A DNA stretch of 64,000 nt from Cryptomeria japonica (GCF_030272615.1 NC_081405.1:27174272-27238271); one strand, 5' to 3'. Shown: positions 21,999 to 34,547, counted from the stretch's first letter. Program-made: numbers and translations. Notes: generated by a model not told the origin, from the sequence alone.

Positions 21999-23603
21999 CT
22001 CTGATCAATTGGGATACGACTTGTCTCATCAAGGAAGAAGGAGGAGCAGGACTCAGAAAAATGGAACTGCAAAATAAAGCTTTGGGAGCCAAGCTAGCAT
22101 GGAAGCTTTTTAAGAGTCCAAATAGATTATGGTGCAGAGTGTTTAGGAATAAACATTTGGATTCCCAGGAAGAAGAAAGGATCTCCATGTTGGAATTTCA
22201 TTTGGGATAGCAGAAGTTTACTCACAGACCATTTATCTTGGAATATAGGTAACGATGAGAAGGCAAAATTTTGGTCAGACTCTTGGGGAGGAGAGAAACC
22301 ATTGAAGAAATTTTTTGAAGATCATGAATGGGTCAATCTGGTGGAAGCAAGTATAGGTAGCAGAGTTGAGGATTATTTTGCCCTGGAGGTTTGTTAGGGG
22401 AGAGAGTGGTATGGAAGAAATGTAGCATAGACAATAGGGACCTATGTGCAAAGTTAGAGCAAATTTTATCCCAAAGACACATATTTGTGTCAAATAAAGA
22501 GGACAATGTATTTTGGTGTGCTGCTAAATTTTGGTGTATTTTGGCATAACGTAATTCTTCCAAAAGTAGGAGTGTTTCTTTGGATAGCTTTACAGGATAG
22601 AGTTCTAACAAGAAACAGATTAAAATCAATTGGTATAGCAAGACCGAGTAGATGTATAATGTGTAAAAAGAATGATGAAACCACCAATCATTTGCTTTAT
22701 ACATGTCATTTTGCAAGTAGTTGCTGGGAATGGTTCTTTGATGTGATTGAATATCAAACTGTAAGAAATGAAAGAGTTATAGATTTTATGTCCTCTTGGC
22801 CCCTAAATTGCAAATCCAAGTGGGGAGATCTATGGCTAGTACGACCTTCTATGATTGTGTGGCATATATGGAGGAAAAGAAACATGAGAATATTTAGAGA
22901 GGAATTCCAATCTAGAGAAGAAACTTTTAAATCTATCAAAGTCAGTATTGAGGAAGTTGTTAGTGGTAATCTTAGGAAGAAAACTATCAGATTCTATAAT
23001 GCATGGGATAAGAAGATGGTAAAGAGGTGGACTTTTATTGAATTGGATCAAGTGAGGATTGTAGATAAAACTAAAAATAGAAAGCAGGTCAAATGGCAAG
23101 CTCTAAAGATAAATTGGACTAAGCTAAATTTTGATGGAGCGAGTAGAGGCAATCCTGGCAAAGCAAAGTATGAAGCGGTTATTAGAGATGAAAATGGATC
23201 TTTTCTGCAAGCAGTTTATGGTAGTATTGGGGATACCACAAATAATGAAGCTGAAATAAGGGCATTGGAAGTAGGTCTGGAGATGTGTGTAGAGAAAGGA
23301 CTATCCAAAATCATAGTGGAAGGGGATTCTCAAATTATAATTAATGGGGTAATTAAGAGAAAATTTCAAAGCTAGAAATTAAATAGGTGGCTAATTCGAA
23401 TTTGTGCACTTTTGGAAAAAATAGGAGAATTTGAAATCATCCATTCATATAGGGAGGGCAATAAGGTGGCAGACATTTTAGCTAATATGGGAGTAATATC
23501 AGAAAGGAATAAAAATGTCATTAGTAAGGATGAACTGATGGGAGACATTGAAGAATTGGTATGCAAAGAAAAGAATGAGGTATCTCGTGAAGGCATTGGG
23601 TAA
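21999..23603 (+). pseudogene. LINE ORF2 C-terminus: zf-RVT and RNase H
   Basis: At the left, INWDTTCLIKEEGGAGL and LGAKLAWKLFK are typical of the RT thumb region of plant L1-type LINEs. The frame decays between 22,200 and 22,480. From 22,485 it is clean: PKVGVFLWIALQDRVLTRNR leads into the zinc-binding motif CIMCKKNDETTNHLLYTC. RNase H follows with its acidic residues all present: FDGASRGNPG, NNEAEIRALE, EGDSQI and KVADILANMG. One stop (TAG at 23,373) falls inside RNase H, probably from TGG. In the family this part aids reverse transcription by removing RNA; here it is a dead copy. Confidence 0.88.
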
Positions 23604-23883
23604 CCCTGCTCTAGCAGAAAAGAGGACAAAAAGACTAATAAGATGGGATAATTGATCAGAATTTAGTAAGGATAGTCTTTTCTAGATCAGAAAAGTAGAG
23701 AATATAGCAGCTTTGTGACGGAGTATGCAAACAGTGTCGACTCTCTGCAAAAGAGAATTGACTGCCTCGGGCATGGATAATAGAAGAGATTTGGTCGATT
23801 TAGGAGATCCAGAGATCCGGAAAGCCTATATTAGAAAAGTGTGATTCGAAGGCAGGAGATATTTGCAAGAGAAGAAAAAGAAA

Positions 23884-24502
23884 ATGGTGCACTTCTTGGG
23901 ACTGAATTGTTCTAACTGTGAGGTTCCTCTGGAGTTTCAAATCAGGGACCTGTTCGAGATAACGGAATTTGGATACAATGCCATTAGGGGAATGGTAGAA
24001 TGCTCTCTAAGTTTGGATCGTCATTAGTGCGATGGTGCAATATATGAGGCGGTCCTTACGCCCATGGTGGATATACTAGAATCTAGGGATAAATGTGCAA
24101 AATTGTTAGAGGGTTTTGTTAAAAAAGAAAATGGAGACATGGTTGCAGAAGCTATATATGATCTGGTGGAAGGTAGTAAGAACAGTGTGCTCAAAGTTTA
24201 TTTCAGCCCCGAAAAACTATTTTTCAGACACGGAGGAAGAGAGTGAGGAGGAGGAAGGAAGCGAGGTGGAGGAAGGCAGTGATAAGGAGGATGGAAGAGA
24301 TAAATAAGCAGAAAAGGAGAGAGCAAGAGAGTTTGGAGAGGAAGTATGGCAACAGTTCAAGAACGGGATTATCAACGAAGATCTAGCTACCTTCAGAAGT
24401 TTCGCAGATTCTGAGGAGTGGTGGATGTCCGAGGCGTCCACAAAGAAGTTGAATGACCTGGGAGAATACATGATTGTCATTCTTCAACTTATGAAGAGTT
24501 AA
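23884..24502 (+). pseudogene. Extra 3' coding region of LINE C downstream of RNase H
   Basis: From MVHFLGLNCSNCEVPLEFQ at 23,884 the frame runs about 110 codons with one stop (~24,027). It shifts near 24,220 into an acidic Glu/Ser-rich stretch and then, after one stop (24,306), a conserved C-terminal block: WQQFKNGIINEDLATF, EEWWMSEAS and LNDLGEYMI, ending at 24,502. The last ~80 residues are clearly homologous to the ORF of LINE fragment K (26,338-26,622), including the acidic run. I do not recognise the domain. It was probably an ORF2 extension or a separate ORF of this LINE family. Confidence 0.65.
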
Positions 24503-25627
24503 GATCTTCTTCAGACTAATAGTAGGCTGTAGTTTTTATAATGTTGTGTTGGTTTTAGGAGTAGTTTGCTTATTGTAACTTTCAGGGTAGTATGTGGGGG
24601 TGGGGTTGCTATGATTGCCAGGGAGATAGGCAATCGTTTTTGTAATGGCTATATATTGTAATGTTTTGTTAAGAAATAGAGGGAGCTATCCCCATTAAAG
24701 ATAGCACTTACCTTAAAAAAAAATTCTTTATTATTTAATTAATTCTATTTCCTAAGTTTAAATAATTTTATTTAAATTATTTAAATTAATTAATTAAATT
24801 CCTCCAATTCCCCAAATTCTAATTCCAATTAATTCCATCTCATTTCTCTCAAATTCAAATTTCAATTAATTTCATATCATCAAATTCACATTTTCCCAAA
24901 TCTGAATTTCAGTTAATTTCGTGTGCATTTCAGCATTCGAATGACCAAATTCAAATTCAAATTGAAAATGAAAATCAAATTCAATTTAAAAATCCTACAA
25001 CACATGCTAAAATCAGAACTGATTGATCAAATCAGTTGTCTAATCAGTTAGCTCAGTTAACTCATCAATCATCCTTTTTAACTCAAAATCAACTTTTTAT
25101 GACTAATCCATCAATTCAGTCATCTCCCTAGTCTATTCAGTTCACTAATCAATCAAATGAGTTTACTAATCCATCTATTCAGTTCACTCTCCAATCAATC
25201 TAGTTGACTAATCAATCAAATGAGTTAACAAATCAATCAACTCTGTTAACTGATCAATCAATTTCAATTGTCTCCCAATCAACACTTGAGTTCAAATTCT
25301 CACCTCCTTTGTGTTGAAAATCTATAAATTCAACATCATTTTCTCATTTCAATCTAGATTTTTCAGAATCAAAGTCCTCAAAATTGTTGTCTATCTTATG
25401 CAGGAAATCAAGTGCAATACCTGAGAGCCACCTACATCAACAACAATGGAGAAAAACAATGGAAGCCTTGCTATGTCAATTGAGAGAGTCTTAGATAGAT
25501 TATTCTTTCAATTCAATTGATGATTGCATTATTTTATTGTTATTTAGGAGCAATAATTAGATTTAGTTGTGATTTTGATAATCTGATTTATGCAATTTAT
25601 GCCTATTTATTGCCTGAAGACAGCAAG

Positions 25628-26135
25628 CTGAGCATGAATATTAGTAATAAATTGATGAAATTGATGAGGAAGACATTTTTTAAGAGTAAGATGATTTAAA
25701 TGTATATCAGCTAGTTTATCTCCTAAACTAGTTAATTGACTATTAATAGAATCAAACTTTAATAAAAATTCATCCATGGATTTAAAATCCGTATACCTGA
25801 CGTCTTCGAGTTGATCTTGAAGCTAAATTTTTCGGGATTCATTTGAGCTATAATAAGTTGTTTTTTAAAATTTCCCATGCTTCATATGCTTTTGTACAAT
25901 TTTCAATAAGAACATACAATTCAGGAACCATTGAAATACCAATTAAACCAAGTGCTTCCTCATTTTGAGCCTTCCATCTGTCTTGGTCGGCTTGAGGAGC
26001 AGTTGTAGTAGGCTCTGAACTTTTATTAGTAGCAACATCCAAAAGGTGCTTGAAATGAAAAATAAAAGAAATATGTGTTTTCCATGAATGATAATTAGAA
26101 CTATTTAATTTAATTTTTGAAATTAAAGTAGACAT
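25628..26135 (-). pseudogene. gag: Copia gag N-terminal part, element E
   Basis: Starts MSTLISKIKLNSSNYHSW at 26,135. This is the usual opening of plant copia gag (UBN2-type), with NYHSWK near the start. It continues ALGLIGISMVPELYVLIENC and AYEAWEILKN. After one stop and a shift it continues MDEFLLKFDSINSQL and LADIHLNHLTL, and reaches FITNIHAQL at the element B insertion. The frame resumes at 14,924. It forms the particle shell in the family. Damage is modest: a stop near 25,848 and one or two shifts. Confidence 0.85.
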
Positions 26136-26336
26136 GATAACAAAATAATTGTGAATAAATAATGGTTAGTAAAAAAAAATTACCCCCTTTGATTTAAAAT
26201 GAAATTAATTCCTTGATTAAAATTGAACCAAATTTCAATAATAATATTTAAAAAATAACAATTTATTAAAAAAAACTTATTCATCAAAAATTTTATTTTC
26301 AAATCTTAAATAACTAATTTAAATTTAAAAGTTTTA

Positions 26337-26806
26337 CTTAGAAGAAGAGACAGATGATGAGGAGGTCGACGATGCTCAAAATATGGCAGACAGTGAGGAG
26401 GAGAGAGAGGATAGGGAGCGGAGGGAAGAGAAGCGTTGGAAGAAGGATTTTGTCATGACTGCCTGGTCGACCTTCAGAGATGGGGTTACGAATGGAGATC
26501 TGACTGCATTCAAACAGTTGAAGGAGGCTGATGACTGGTGGCTGACAGAGGCGTCTTTGGACACCCTTTCCAACCTAGGCGAACTGATTTCGCAAGTGCT
26601 GCACTTTCTGAAGAATGCATAAGGGGTATTGTATAGATATGCATTTGTATGTGTCGGGTCTGAATAGGTATTAGGCAATTATTTTAGTTGGTCATAGTGT
26701 TTTAAGTAGATATTCTTATCGACTTGTATTGGAATCGGCTTGGATATTTTATGTACAACTTTTTGAAACAATAAAAATAGCACTTAACCAAAAAAAAAAA
26801 AAAGAA
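26337..26806 (+). mobile_element. LINE K: 470-bp 5'-truncated LINE
   Basis: Flanked by a 12-bp duplication TTAAAAGTTTTA (26,325-26,336 and 26,807-26,818). It ends AAAAATAGCACTTAACC plus a poly-A run at 26,789-26,803. This tail resembles that of LINE C (TAGCACTTACC plus A). Only the 3'-terminal coding block and UTR are present, as expected for abortive reverse transcription. Confidence 0.9.
26338..26622 (+). pseudogene. 3'-terminal ORF fragment of LINE K
   Basis: Open from the truncated 5' edge to TAA at 26,620-26,622. An acidic stretch (EEETDDEEVDDAQ, DSEEEREDRE) leads into WSTFRDGVTNGDLTAF, DDWWLTEAS, LSNLGELISQ and a short C-terminus. It aligns with the last ~80 codons of LINE C. There is no internal stop, so this copy is better preserved than C. 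The gene is truncated at the 5' side by the insertion event. Function unknown. Confidence 0.75.
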
Positions 26807-29351
26807 TTAAAAGTTTTAAATTTTTTTAAACAAACTTTATATTAAAAAAAAATTAAATCTTAATAATTACAAAATAAAAACTATTTATATTAAATACTCT
26901 ATTAAAAAGTTAATAAAAAACACTTTATTAAAACAAAATTTATAAACTTTTAAAAGTTTTTAATTAAAACTTTCTTGAAACTTTTGAATAAGAAAAGGAG
27001 TATTATGTTAAAAACCTTTATTTTATTTTAAATAAACTTAACTTTATTTTAAAAAGTTTAAACATTCATATTGAATAAAGTAAACTTTACTTTTAAAACA
27101 CTGAAACTTTATTTTATGAAAAAAGTGCTTTGTTTTGCTCTTATACGTATGAGAAGAGCTTTAAACTTTTTAAAAATTTAATCTTTCAACGAACTAAGTT
27201 AATTTAAAACGATATTTGCATAGGCGAATTCCGCTTGATACAAGCAGAAACGTTAGGTAGAAAACAATAGGAAAGCATTGAGACCAAGCAAACACGTTAT
27301 ACAGAGGTCGCATAAGGTAAGTAGATAAAACAGAAAGGAATAAAATGTAATCACATAGACAGACATTAAATATAGAGATGGAAAAAAAAAAAGAGATAGA
27401 GACATTAGAGGAGGATGAGAATCAATAGAAAGATTAAGGTGAAGTTTCTGATCACAGCATGAAAACAGTATGGTCCGGATAGAGGAACCCATCAAACGCT
27501 TTACTTTCCATGGAAGCAATGTTCTTAAGAATTTTTTTACAAATAAAAGACACTCTTAAAAAATGAAATGGACGGAGATATTAATGGAGAAATTAGAATA
27601 CACAAATATCAATAATGATTATATTTGATCTCATAAGAATAACTACTTAATACTGAATCTTTCTTGCAAAACAAACTATGAAATTTTAGCAAAACAACAA
27701 TATTAGAGAACTAAATGAGATTTTTTGTTTTAAAACAAACCTGCAAATAAAGAGAGATGCAACTTAATAATGAACCAGTTTTGGGGGCAAGCCTTCCAAA
27801 ACAAGTTAGACAAAATGGGTTTGGCGGCAAGCCTTCCAAAATCAAAACTTAAATCAAAACCTGGAAAACAAAATGTTAAAGAACAAACTTCTTCTCTTCT
27901 CTCAAAGAGTGCCTCCAAGAAAGGTGATGGTGCAGGAGCACCCAATGCAAATTCATGAAGTTTTAACCTTTTTATGACTCCTAAGGGGTCTTGTAATGGC
28001 TAAATCTTTTTAGGAGTCCTAGTGATCATATTGATCCATTTGTTAGACCTGGTTCCAAGATTTGGCATTTATAAGCCACTTGGTCAACCATGGTCAAAGG
28101 GATCCAAATCTTAGATTTTAGGATTGTTCTCATGATTTTAGAATAATTTGGTCTCATTGGGACCATAGGTGCGTGTTTTGGAAGTAAATTGCACTCATGA
28201 TGCAAAAGGGACAAAAATTGTCAAAATTGCAAATGTTGTCAAGAAGTTGTCTTGACAACATTTCGCCTTGTAACCCAAACAACTTCCCCAATGGCTAAAT
28301 AGTTTAAAATTCAGTTGTAACCGATGGGGAAGGCCTTCATAAGCCCTAACAAGTGGGTGATGAAGGGAGAGATGTAATTTTTGCTTTTTCAATGAATAAA
28401 GAACATCGTTTTTCTGTAAAACAGTCCTCTTTCCTGTTCATGTACGAACCTATACAGATTAGGTGAATGGTTTAATTGATGTATTTGAATTGAGGGGTGA
28501 ATAAACCTTCTTTTGATTTTGGTTTGGAGTGTTGAAGTGCAATAGTTTTCAAGTTAGAGTTCATTTTGTGAAAACTGTCTTGAAACCCTCTTCCATCTAG
28601 GGTTTTGAATTCAATTTTGCTTTCCTCTCATGTCCACTAAGACCAAAATCTAAAACTTGGTGGAATGAGGGGTTATCATTTATATTTAGTGTCTCTGAAG
28701 TCATTTTGCAGGGGAACAGGTGTTCAAGCCTTTTGCCAATGATTAAGGGTTGACATCTCCATGTGGCAGCCATGTTCATGTTGAAATGCTTGATGATAGT
28801 CAGACATAGGGAATGAATCAAGACCTGAAAGTGTGTACATGGTATATTCGGATCATGCCAACACCATCCCAAGTAGAGGCATCATCCTACCATTAACCCT
28901 CAGAGTACTTCCTTCACAAATCTGACCTAATTGTCCCAATTAGGCCTATTTGACCTTGTAAAGGACATACCATTTCCTTTCAGTTTTAGACATCTTCCCT
29001 TGGAATTTAGATATTACTTCCAAAAGGATGTTTGAAACTTCAATTTTTTTCCTAGGTCTTGTGTCAACTTTTGGAATTTTATCCCAAAAACCTCAAAAAT
29101 AGGGCTACAAGGAAAATGGAGGCCTAAAAAAGGAAGTATACTTGGTTGGTTAACCTGCAAAGTTTTTGTGGTTTGGACATGCTTGGTAGACCTCTTGGAC
29201 ACCCCTGACATAGTGTTTTATTCCCATGTTTAATGACTTGTCATGTGTGAGAGTGAACCCATGTTGGGTGTATACCCGGGTGAGTAAATTTGATCTACCT
29301 TGACCAAATTGCCCATAGATCTCATTGATGCTCCCTTGGGGATCTTGAATT

Positions 29352-30835
29352 TGATAGTTATGATACTTAATATAAGTACAGATCCAATAGCCAACAAGAT
29401 GAGAGGGGGGGGATGAATCATACAAACTTAATCATCCATAAAAACATCAGATTCAACCTCGGTAACATATATTTTAGTAATATAACCAAAACTGATAAAC
29501 ATGCAAACTCAAAAGCATATGAACAACATAAAACTCATAACACCAGATTTAACGTGGAAACCCAAATAGGGAAAAACCATTGTGGGATTTCGGACCCACT
29601 AAGAAATATACTCTTCTAGAGTATGCTCGGTTAAAAGCAAATCATGTTAAAGATTACAAACACATTGCTAGATGTGACCCGGTTAAGGGATTTCCCTTAG
29701 ATCTGTTAGGATCTTAACTTTGTTAGAAGTGACCTTGTTAAAGGATTTCAAACACTCAATCAGAATGTCACCTTGCTAGAGGGTTTTACATATAAGACTA
29801 TTAAGTCCACTCGGTTAAGAGATTTTCTGTCACTTTCACAAAATAACAGTAATAAAAATCTATCTGCAACTTCACATCTAAAATGCTAAAGCAGATTCCT
29901 ATTTGTTCAATACAATCTAGACATAGAACTAATCTTGTCTATCTGCTGGGCTTCTATACTCTATTATTCTAACAGGTCTTCAAGCTTCTGTGCTTGGTAA
30001 TCACTATGTAGCATCCCTATGCATACACTTGCCCACATACATTGTTTATCAATAGTTTCTTATTTATAAACAATTAGATAACTACTTAATCTCCTTGATC
30101 ACATTTTCCATGATCAATCATAGCCATCAGATCTTCAATCTTGTCCAGGTTCAATGCATCTTTCGATCTGAAAACATTTTACCCTGCCTTGGAACTTGTG
30201 CCAGGGTATTGCGGTTAAATCTGAGTTGTAGATCGTCATGCCAACTTTTCATTGCCTTAGATTCGTTAACAAACTTCTTACATGACTCACCAATCATTTA
30301 ATCCGTTCCAGCTCATTAGCTTCCTTCATTAAATACCGAATATAAACATTTAATGCATTCTGTTATAGCTCGGTAACAACTCGGTGAATACTAAACTTCA
30401 CTCGATAGACATTCCGCCTTCATTAACCGATAGCGATAACCTTAGGGTTTACCGACTAGGTTCTTTGCTTGATAACATAGTATAGTATTAACCTTTACAT
30501 TTTACAACATATGTATGATGTTTAAAACAATCTAAAACATCATGATCTCATCATTGTCTGACTCGGTAGTAGTTGCCCATTGAATACCTTATTCATCATA
30601 TTCTTTCATGTGTCTTTTACCGACATCTTTATAATCTTCATATCATACTTCTCAAGATATGACAACATCATACTGAATTAGAAAATCAATTTCTTGACAT
30701 CAATGACAAAATAATAATATCAAGATAGTAAAAAAATTTTAATCAGTTATATCCATAATCATCAACAACCTTCTCAATATCCTTATGAAATGCCAACAAT
30801 CCTTCATTGTTTGTTATAATGCAATATTGCCAACA
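29352..30835 (-). repeat. 3' LTR of element H
   Basis: 1,484 bp, very similar by eye to the copy at 35,539-37,051. TTTATAAATAAG (minus strand, near 30,060) is a TATA candidate. U5 contains repeated CTTTAAC/CCTCTAGCAAGGTG-type blocks and the GGTTTTTCCC...GGGTTTCCACG motif around 29,555-29,585. CTCGGT/ACCGAG words are frequent. Confidence 0.93.
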
Positions 30836-31294
30836 ATTTCCCCCTTTGGCATTGATGGCAAAACCAATTGATTTGACCTTAAAAGATTCGGATTGCTGTG
30901 ATTCTAAAACGCTGAAATGCTCTCCCCCATACATTAGACTTCTCCTCATTTTCTTCAGTCTTCTTCCTAATTTGTAGTCTACTCAGTTTTCTTTTAGTCT
31001 TCTTCCCTGATAGGTCTTCTCTCAGTCTTCTCCCCTTTATAGTAGTCTTCTCCCCCTTTGACAACAATGCCAAAAAGTAAAGATCTAAAACATACTTTTT
31101 GTAAGAAGTGATTTCCTGCTGTTGTGTATCAACTGAGTCTCGGTCAGAGCATTTGTCTTCAATTCATGTTCCCTGTAATATTCCTGTATTAATTCCTGTA
31201 CACCTTTAGAAAACATTCTAAAGTGTATAAATCAGCATCAACTCCCAAAAGATGTGCAATAGAGTCATCAGATTGATGCTTTCACCGAACTCGG

Positions 31295-34200
31295 TCAATG
31301 AGTAGAAGATAGGGGTAGGACCCCTAACTTACTTCTGAGATATTCAAAAGTGTCCTTTGGTAGTGGTTTGGTGAAGATGTCTGCTATTTGCTCCTTTATG
31401 CTAACATACTCCAACACCACTTTCTTCTCTTGAGCTTCTTCTCTAAGATAATGATATTTGATTGATATGTGCTTTGTCTTAGAGTGCATAACAAGATTCT
31501 TTGAAATATTAATGGCACTAGTATTGTCACAGAATATAGTTACTAGCTCGGTAACTTTCTCATTTATACCTTCCAAAAGTTGTTTGATCCATGCAATGTT
31601 GGTACAATTCAATGCTGCAGCAACGTATTCAGCTTCTGTTGTTGACTGTGAAACACATCCTTGTTTCTTGCTAAGCCAACTCACTAGTCTTTCTCCTAAA
31701 AAGAAAGGTCCTCCACTTGTTCTTTTTCAGCATCAATGTTGCATGCCCAATCAACATCAGTATAAACTTTTAAATCAAAATCATTTCCTTTCTGATATAC
31801 TAAGCCATAATCCTTTGTGCCTTTCAAGTATCTAAAAATTCTTTTGATTGTTATCATATGTGTTTCCTTAGGATCTGCAGAGAATCTTGCAACTATACCT
31901 ACTGCATATGTTATGTCTGGTCTGTTGTGAACAACATATTGTAGCTTTCCAATCATGGATTGGTAAAGTGTCTCATCAATAGATGCAGATTCAACATTCT
32001 TTGACAATTTACAGTTGGTAGTCATAGAAGTACTTACTGGTTTTGAATCCTCCATTCCAAATTTCTTCAAGATTTCCTTTATGTACTTGGATTGAGTAAT
32101 GAAAATCTCATTTTTCATTTGTAGTATCTGTAAACCTATAAAATACTTTATCTCACCGATTAGTGACATCTCAAATTCTTTGCTCATTTCATTTCCAAAG
32201 TTCTTGCATAGAGAGTCATTTCCACAAAATATAATATCATCAACAAATATGCCTGAGATCAGTATTCCATTTTCATCATTCTTCATGTACATGTTATTGT
32301 TCTCACTTTTCCTTATAAAACCAATCTTAATCAAATAAGAGTGCAATCTTTCATACCATGCTCTAGGTGCTTGTTTTAAACCATATAAAGCTTTGTTCAA
32401 TTTACATACCTGATCTTTATTATTGTCTTCAACAAATCCTTCAGGTTGTTCAATAAAAACTTCTTCTTCTAATATTCCATTCAGAAATGCAGATTTGACA
32501 TCCATTTGATATACCTTGAAGTTCTTGAAAGTAGCATAGGCCAACAATGTTCTTACTCCTTCAAGTCTAGCAATAGGTGCAAAAGTTTCACCATAATCAA
32601 TTCCTTCTTCTTGAGCATAACCTTTGCAAACTGGTCTTCCTTTGTTTCGAATGACTTCTCCTTTTTCATTTAGCTTATTTATGAAAATCCACTTTGTACC
32701 GATTACATTTTTGTCCTTCGATCTTGGGATTAGTGTCCATGTGTCATTCTTCTTGATTTGATCAATCTCTTCTGTCATAGCATTTATCCAATCTTCACTG
32801 TTAAATGCCTCTTTTACTATTCTCGGTTCAAATTCAGATATCAAACATGTGTGTCTCAGTTTGTTCCTTGTCATCACTGGATCATCCTTATCTCCTATAA
32901 TATGACTTGGTGCATGATGTCTTCTGACATACTTGGCTAATGCAGGCTCAGTAGGCTCTGTATGATCTTCTTCATCACTCAGTAACTGGATATTTTCTTC
33001 ATTTTCTTCAACAGTCTTCTCGGTAGGACTTCTCGATTGATCATAGACAAATTCATCATAGTCTTCTGGTTTCTTAGAATTTCCTTCATCATTTCTTTTT
33101 GCAAATTCATCAATTTTCACATTTGCACTTCCTACTGTTTTGTTACATGATTTGATCAGACATTTAAATGCTTTGCTTCTAGAATAATAACCTAGAAATG
33201 TTCCTTCTTCACTTTTCTGATCAAATTTGCCATTTCTATCATCTTTATGAACATAGCATCTACTTCCAAAGATTTTAAAATAACTTACATTAGGTTTCTT
33301 ATCATACCAAATTTCATATGGTGTCTTCAAAGTATCTTTCTTCAATTGAACTCAGTTCAAGGTGTAAACTGTTGTGCTTATTGCTTCTCTCCAAAATGAT
33401 TGTGGCACCTTTTTTTCAATCATCAGTGTTCTAGCACAATCCACAATAGATATGTTTCTTCTCTCAGCTATTCCATTCTGCTATGGAGTTCTCGGTGCAG
33501 AGACTTGTCTTTTAATACCATGATCATTGCAGAATAAATTGAATTCATCAAATGTGAACTCTCCTCCTCTATCTGATCTAAGACATTTCAGTTGTCTTCC
33601 TATTTTATTTTCAACTCTTGCCTTATACCATTTAAACATTTGAAAAGCTTCTGATTTTTTTTTCAAAACATTACTGACATCATCCTTGAATAGTCATCCA
33701 CAAATAATATGAAATACTTATCACCATAATAACTTTTAACTTTCATAGGACCACAAAGATCAGTGTGCACTAGATCTAAAATTCCCTTAGAAGTGTAAGA
33801 CTTACTTGTAAAGCTTGATCTTGTCATCTTACCCATCTGGCATCCTCGACACATAGGATTCTCAGGTTTTTCAAGACTCGGTAGACCTCTTACTCTGTGT
33901 TTCTTACTTATTTTGATCAAATTATCAAAATTTACATGACAAAACCTTTTATGCCATAATCAGGTATCATCAATCTTTGCATGCAAACACTTATTCCGAG
34001 TTGAGTCAAGGTGAAATGTATTACCTTTTGTTTCTGTCCCGGTAGCAGCTAACTTTCCATTCTTGTCATGAACTTTGACAATTCCTTTCTGAAATTCTAT
34101 TCGGTAACCTGTGTTGTTTAGCTGTGCTACACTCAACAAATTGTATTTCAAACCTTCAACCTAATAAACATCATTGCATCTTGCAATGTCAAGAAGTGTT

Positions 34201-34547
34201 ATAGATCCTTTACATCTTACTAGACATGGTGCATCATTATCAAATCTAACATAGCCTCCATCATAATCTTCTAACATAACAAACTTTTGTTTATCTCCTA
34301 TCATATGATGTGAGCATCCACTATCTATAATCCAAGAATCATTAGTGTTTATGTGAGATATTAGGGCTTTTTCCTCATACCTTTCTTCATCTGATCCATC
34401 CTTGATAGCCACATAAACTACTTCCTCTGTATCAGTCTCATCTAATTTATCATAATTAGATTCCTCATCAGCAATTAAGCATGTCTTTCTATCTCTTCTT
34501 CTGAAGTCTCGGTGTCCTCTGTAATGATTATCTTTCTATCTATCATC
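31295..34547 (-). pseudogene. pol: Copia pol of element H (protease, integrase, RT, RNase H)
   Basis: Protease DSGCSHHM has its DSG at 34,317-34,325. The pre-integrase/zinc region contains NLLSVAQLNN and CRGCQMGKM. The integrase core has D (VHTDLCGPM), D (RSDRGGEF) and a TAG where the Q before NG would be expected (near 33,480). RT is well preserved: KWIFINKLNEKGE, YQMDVKSAFLNG, IEQPEGF, ALYGLKQAPRAWY, catalytic FVDD in GIFVDDIIF, and HNRPDITYAVG. RNase H has STTEAEYVA, FCDNTSAI, HSKTKHI and the end ADIFTKPLPK. A frameshift lies at a T-run near 33,655 and another near 31,690; a few further stops make it non-functional. Confidence 0.93.

Larger units (their letters stand above)
21980..24723 (+). 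mobile_element. LINE C: 5'-truncated non-LTR retrotransposon
   Basis: Plus strand, inside the 3' LTR of B. Contains the end of RT, a zinc-binding RT-associated region, RNase H and an additional 3' coding region. It closes with AGATAGCACTTACC and a short poly-A tract at 24,715-24,723. The 5' end is cut within RT. I could not find a clean target duplication; the target seems to have lost ~19 bp. Confidence 0.85.
14930..25622 (+). mobile_element. Element B: large LTR derivative without gag-pol
   Basis: Target duplications GCAAG at 14,925-14,929 and 25,623-25,627; its removal restores the copia E gag frame. It has LTRs at 14,930-16,025 and 21,768-25,622 (the latter interrupted by a LINE). The orientation is plus: a PBS-like TGGTGAACCCGAC follows the 5' LTR at 16,028, and a PPT precedes the 3' LTR. 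The internal ~5.7 kb has a minisatellite, a short gag-like remnant, Asn/Gln-rich repeats and AT-rich short repeats, but no protease, RT or integrase. This fits a large retrotransposon derivative mobilised in trans. The PBS is not of the initiator-Met type used by the other elements here. Confidence 0.85.
21768..25622 (+). repeat. 3' LTR of element B, interrupted by LINE C
   Basis: The LTR parts are 21,768-21,979 and about 24,724-25,622, together about 1.1 kb, the same length as the 5' LTR. The split falls after TTAATTATGATC; about 19 bp present in the 5' LTR at this point are missing. After GGAAGCC at about 25,465 the final ~158 bp differ from the 5' LTR, yet the terminus CTGAAGACA is followed by the correct GCAAG duplication. 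Confidence 0.85.
26136..27922 (-). other. AT-rich leader assigned to element E
   Basis: About 1.3 kb when LINE K is removed, strongly AT-rich, with many TTTAAA/AAGTTT words and no coding region I trust. A direct repeat GCAAGCCTTCCAAAA occurs twice (about 27,788 and 27,827). I assign it to the 5' untranslated leader of copia E because it follows the E gag start on the minus strand and no LTR or PBS is visible within it. The alternative is older sequence of unknown origin. Confidence 0.45.

Noticed and set aside
27770-27958. Short Lys/Ser-rich ORF ending in GAGAPN
   Set aside because: It runs from the E leader into the M LTR and stops at the same LTR codon as M pol; a chance frame.
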